Of a DNA stretch of 64,000 nt, positions 61,101 to 64,000 are shown piece after piece (positions within the stretch are counted from its first letter, which is position 1; each line of letters begins with the position of its first letter). Under the pieces are notes generated by a model that was given only the letters and a program-made list of their open reading frames with translations, searched no databases and was not told the DNA's origin. Source of the stretch: Numida meleagris (taxonomy: Eukaryota; Chordata; Aves; Galliformes; Numididae); the NCBI RefSeq assembly GCF_002078875.1, contig NC_034411.1:33498260-33562259 (forward strand), read 5' to 3'. The translations under genes and the position numbers were made by a program.

Positions 61101-64000
61101 CACTTGCCACAAGTTTCTGAACAGAACCCTCCTTTATACAGATCACCTTCCCCTTATCTCCTTGTTCCTGCAGATTACTCCTATCCAGAAACATTGTATT
61201 ACCAAAGTCAAGTATTTATAGGATTTGAAATGGCAACATCGCTATTTACATGTGTTGCGTATCGAACTCTGATCTGACACAAAGCCTGTCACAAACCAGA
61301 GCAGAGCCACTAAAACACAGGGGAACTGGAAACCACTGTCCTTCCCATCACATCAGAAGCTGCTTGAACCTTCCCCTGGATCATAAAGTACCAGGTACCT
61401 GCAGAAACAGCATTTTGCAAGATAAACATTTAGATCCGTCTTGAGGAGAATTCCTTCACTCTTTGTATATGTATGTGAAACATTACCACAAGCAGAATCA
61501 AAAGGCCAGATTTTATCCGTAGAACAATGAAGCCACATCTCATTTTTATCCTGATCGGAGGAGCAGCCTCTTCTCAACTTGCAGAGCTGATCTACTTATG
61601 TTGTGCCTTTCTCTTGTGCAACTTCTCTTTAAGAACAAAAAGCACATTTCTGGCAGCTTTACCCCTCCTACAGTAATCATCAGGAATCAGAGAGATTCAG
61701 CCTTAGAAATGAAAATTTTCGTAAGATTTACTACAGCACTTTCAGTTGCTGTAGGTATTTTCTAATGCAACAAATCAAGATAAGAAGAAAGTGATCCAAT
61801 GACCAAAAATAAAAACATCTGGAAATGTAAAACAAATTTATTTTTTCCAAATATATTTCCTCACCTTTTGAGGACACATACAATCTTCTTGAATTAATAA
61901 GGCTAAGAGGAACGTAGCGAGATTAAAACAGATTCACTGCTTTAATTTGGAAAATGTAATACTTTGAAAAGTAACAAGACTTGGAGCTTGTCTCTTATCT
62001 TTTGTTGAAGAACCACCACAGAACGCAGCCTCCCAGTCTCCTCCGCTATCAACACTGTGCTAAACGTCCAGTGTTTGAATACACAACAACAGAATTGTTC
62101 AGCCCACCTGCCTAGGTGATGAGGAGAGCACATATTTCATAAAACCTCCTTATATATTTCTTTCAACAGCAAAAATGCTTTGTTTCCCTATAACAATCAT
62201 CTGTTACTTTGAAATTAAACCCACTGTAAGTAGCTCAAATCCAGAGGTAAGAACTGATACTGAATCTGAAATCTGGTAACTAAAGTCTTGCCATGGGCCC
62301 ATCCATCTTCCATGATCAAGAGACATTGCCTACCAGTTTCTCTATGGGTGGCTGTGAGATACTATAGGATAGTTAGCAAACACTATTCTTTTTTCTTAGG
62401 CTTATTTCTGCCATGGTTTTGAGAGCAGAAAGCAATCATCCTATAGGGCTCTTCATTAAAAGAAAGCTAACATTTATGTCACGCCTCAAACGCTACAGGG
62501 CTTTCCTCTCCTCTAGCAATAAAAATAAAAAGAAATAAGAAACGTTCTAGAATGAGTATAGAACCTTTTCCCCCCCATCTGGCAGTTTCAGATTACTAAA
62601 TTGCCTTCAATGAAAAAGATGGTGCACAAGCTACACAAGTTGTTTTGCAGTCTAGCCCCTACAAGCTGCCCTGTATCACGCGAGAAGGCCAGATGCAAAA
62701 CTGAGGGCTGAGGATCCTAGATACAAAGTTCCACCAAATGACTGAACGCAAATCTCCCATTATGGGGCAGTGTAGGAGCTTGTATGGCCCATCAAAGTCA
62801 AGCATTTAGTATATCTAATTCCTCCCAAAATATTAAAAGGGAGCCAGAAGATGGCGTTCTTATTGAACAATGCGTTTTCTAACTCAGCGTGATAGGTTAT
62901 ACTTAATGGGTAAAAGATGAAGCAGAACAGACATAATCAGCAAAGCATCTTGCCTTTTAAAATATGCAAAATTATAATAGCATCGGAAGAGCAGAGCGTG
63001 GCAAATCCTTATACAAAAATCATTACTTGGACTTCAGCACTAGGCAGCTGCCTTGCTTAATGACCTGTTTAATACAAATCATATTTCTTGTCAAGAAGGT
63101 TCTATTTTGTTTATTTGTATAAATCTTAAATCAGATAAAAATAATGAATGAAGCGGTGGTAGCTCTGCAGATAACGTTTTGGCCTCTTGTTCCAGGCTTT
63201 CCCTCATCTCCCAGTACAGAATACAAAAGCTCGCGAGAGTGGTTTGTATTCCATTAAAACATCAACAGTAATTATTCAAGAAAATGTGCTGGGAGACACA
63301 AACGTGGAGTCACAGACGTGACAGAACTGGAAAAGTTACCTCCTTTTTATTCATCTCCTGCTTGCAGTTCCTGTGTAAGAGCCATGAATACCAAACAGAT
63401 GTGGCAGGACCTACCCAGGAGCTCAGCAGAACAAGATCCGGGCCCAAATCATTTCCCGGTCCCAAACCTTCTGGAGGAAATTGGCACCTGAGCTGGTATA
63501 AATACATTTACCGGACAAGTATCTCTTATTTAGAAAAGACCACATTCAAACCACCACACACAGATATGCGCGCTAGTCTGCCCTCTGTATTTGGTTGTAA
63601 AACTTCAGAGCAGTAACGCCAAGGCTACATTTGGCCCAGTCTCCACACACTGTGTTGAACGTTTCTTCCACTACTATTCCATTCAAACCTTTCTAGGCTT
63701 CATTTCACAGCTGGCATTCAGGACTATAAATCAGCCCAGAATAAATCTGGCGAGTGGGGAGAAGTGATCAATACAAAGCAAAATGCTGATCTTGCCCTCA
63801 GAGCTAACCTGGAAGGGGAGGGAGTTGCTGCTAGCCATGCAGATATTTTACTGAGCTGAAGAAATCCTCTTTAAGCCTTTGACTTAACAACCTTCCTCAT
63901 CTTGCTGTTTCAAAGGAACTAATTTGGCACACCAGAAAATGTTAATTTTCAGGTGTTTCCTTGGAGGGAAGACATGAATTTTCTCTTAAAGAAAATTCTC

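Larger units (their letters stand above)
53258..64000. other. Long, mostly unique non-coding stretch
   Basis: About 10.7 kb without a recognised gene. It is slightly richer in GC between 55 and 59 kb. Homopolymers include C11 at 55092-55102, A13 at 57878-57890 and G10 at 58058-58067. The longest frame, 140 codons on the minus strand (59791-60213), has no recognisable domain. A possible ancient repeat lies near 54.4 kb. Confidence 0.42.

Noticed and set aside
1..64000. CRISPR arrays, bacterial operons, tRNA or rRNA genes
   Set aside because: No regularly spaced repeats, ribosome-binding-site-led gene runs, tRNA B-box-like strings with cloverleaf potential or rRNA-like sequence were seen; the window is vertebrate.

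Overview
The window is vertebrate nuclear DNA, almost certainly avian and probably galliform. The evidence is repeat content: many 5'-truncated CR1 retrotransposon copies (the dominant bird LINE) ending in the family's typical short ATTCTRTG-type tail, one decayed mariner of the type known from chicken (Galluhop/Mariner1_GG, recognised from memory of the family), and a solo retroviral LTR with an intact target-site duplication. The background is about 60% AT, CpG-poor and full of homopolymers and short microsatellites. The species call is inference; no search was run.

I find no functional protein-coding gene, tRNA, rRNA or CRISPR array. The longest open frames are 120-170 codons. By a rough estimate that is what chance gives over six frames in 64 kb of this composition, and the longest frame is antisense to the dead mariner. 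The window therefore reads as a gene desert or the inside of a very long intron. Small exons cannot be excluded without alignments or RNA data.

Layout. 0-7.4 kb: AT-rich DNA with three CR1 tails. 7.46-8.65 kb: mariner with a broken transposase whose catalytic D-92-D-34-D spacing survives. 8.7-17.3 kb: the densest repeat region, with CR1, a solo LTR with 5-bp TSD, an LTR-like fragment, another CR1, a GC-rich block of unknown origin, a motif-rich candidate enhancer (15.74-16.0 kb) and a minus-strand CR1. 17.3-23.5 kb: mostly unique AT-rich DNA. 23.5-24.6 kb: a CR1 keeping part of the reverse transcriptase. 26.8-26.9 kb: a second copy of the LTR-like fragment. 27-38.9 kb: unique DNA with a 43-base T tract. 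38.9-44 kb: several old CR1 pieces on both strands, one carrying a CTCF-like motif. 44.7-45.3 kb: a 32-base T tract beside a minus-strand open frame with a hydrophobic C-terminus. 45.3-52.4 kb: unique. 52.4-53.3 kb: a CR1 that appears to have lost its central reverse-transcriptase region. 53.3-64 kb: mostly unique, with one possible very old archosaur repeat.

No set of genes works together here. What the window offers is a record of repeat decay plus a few non-coding candidates. I did not find a convincing undescribed biological system.
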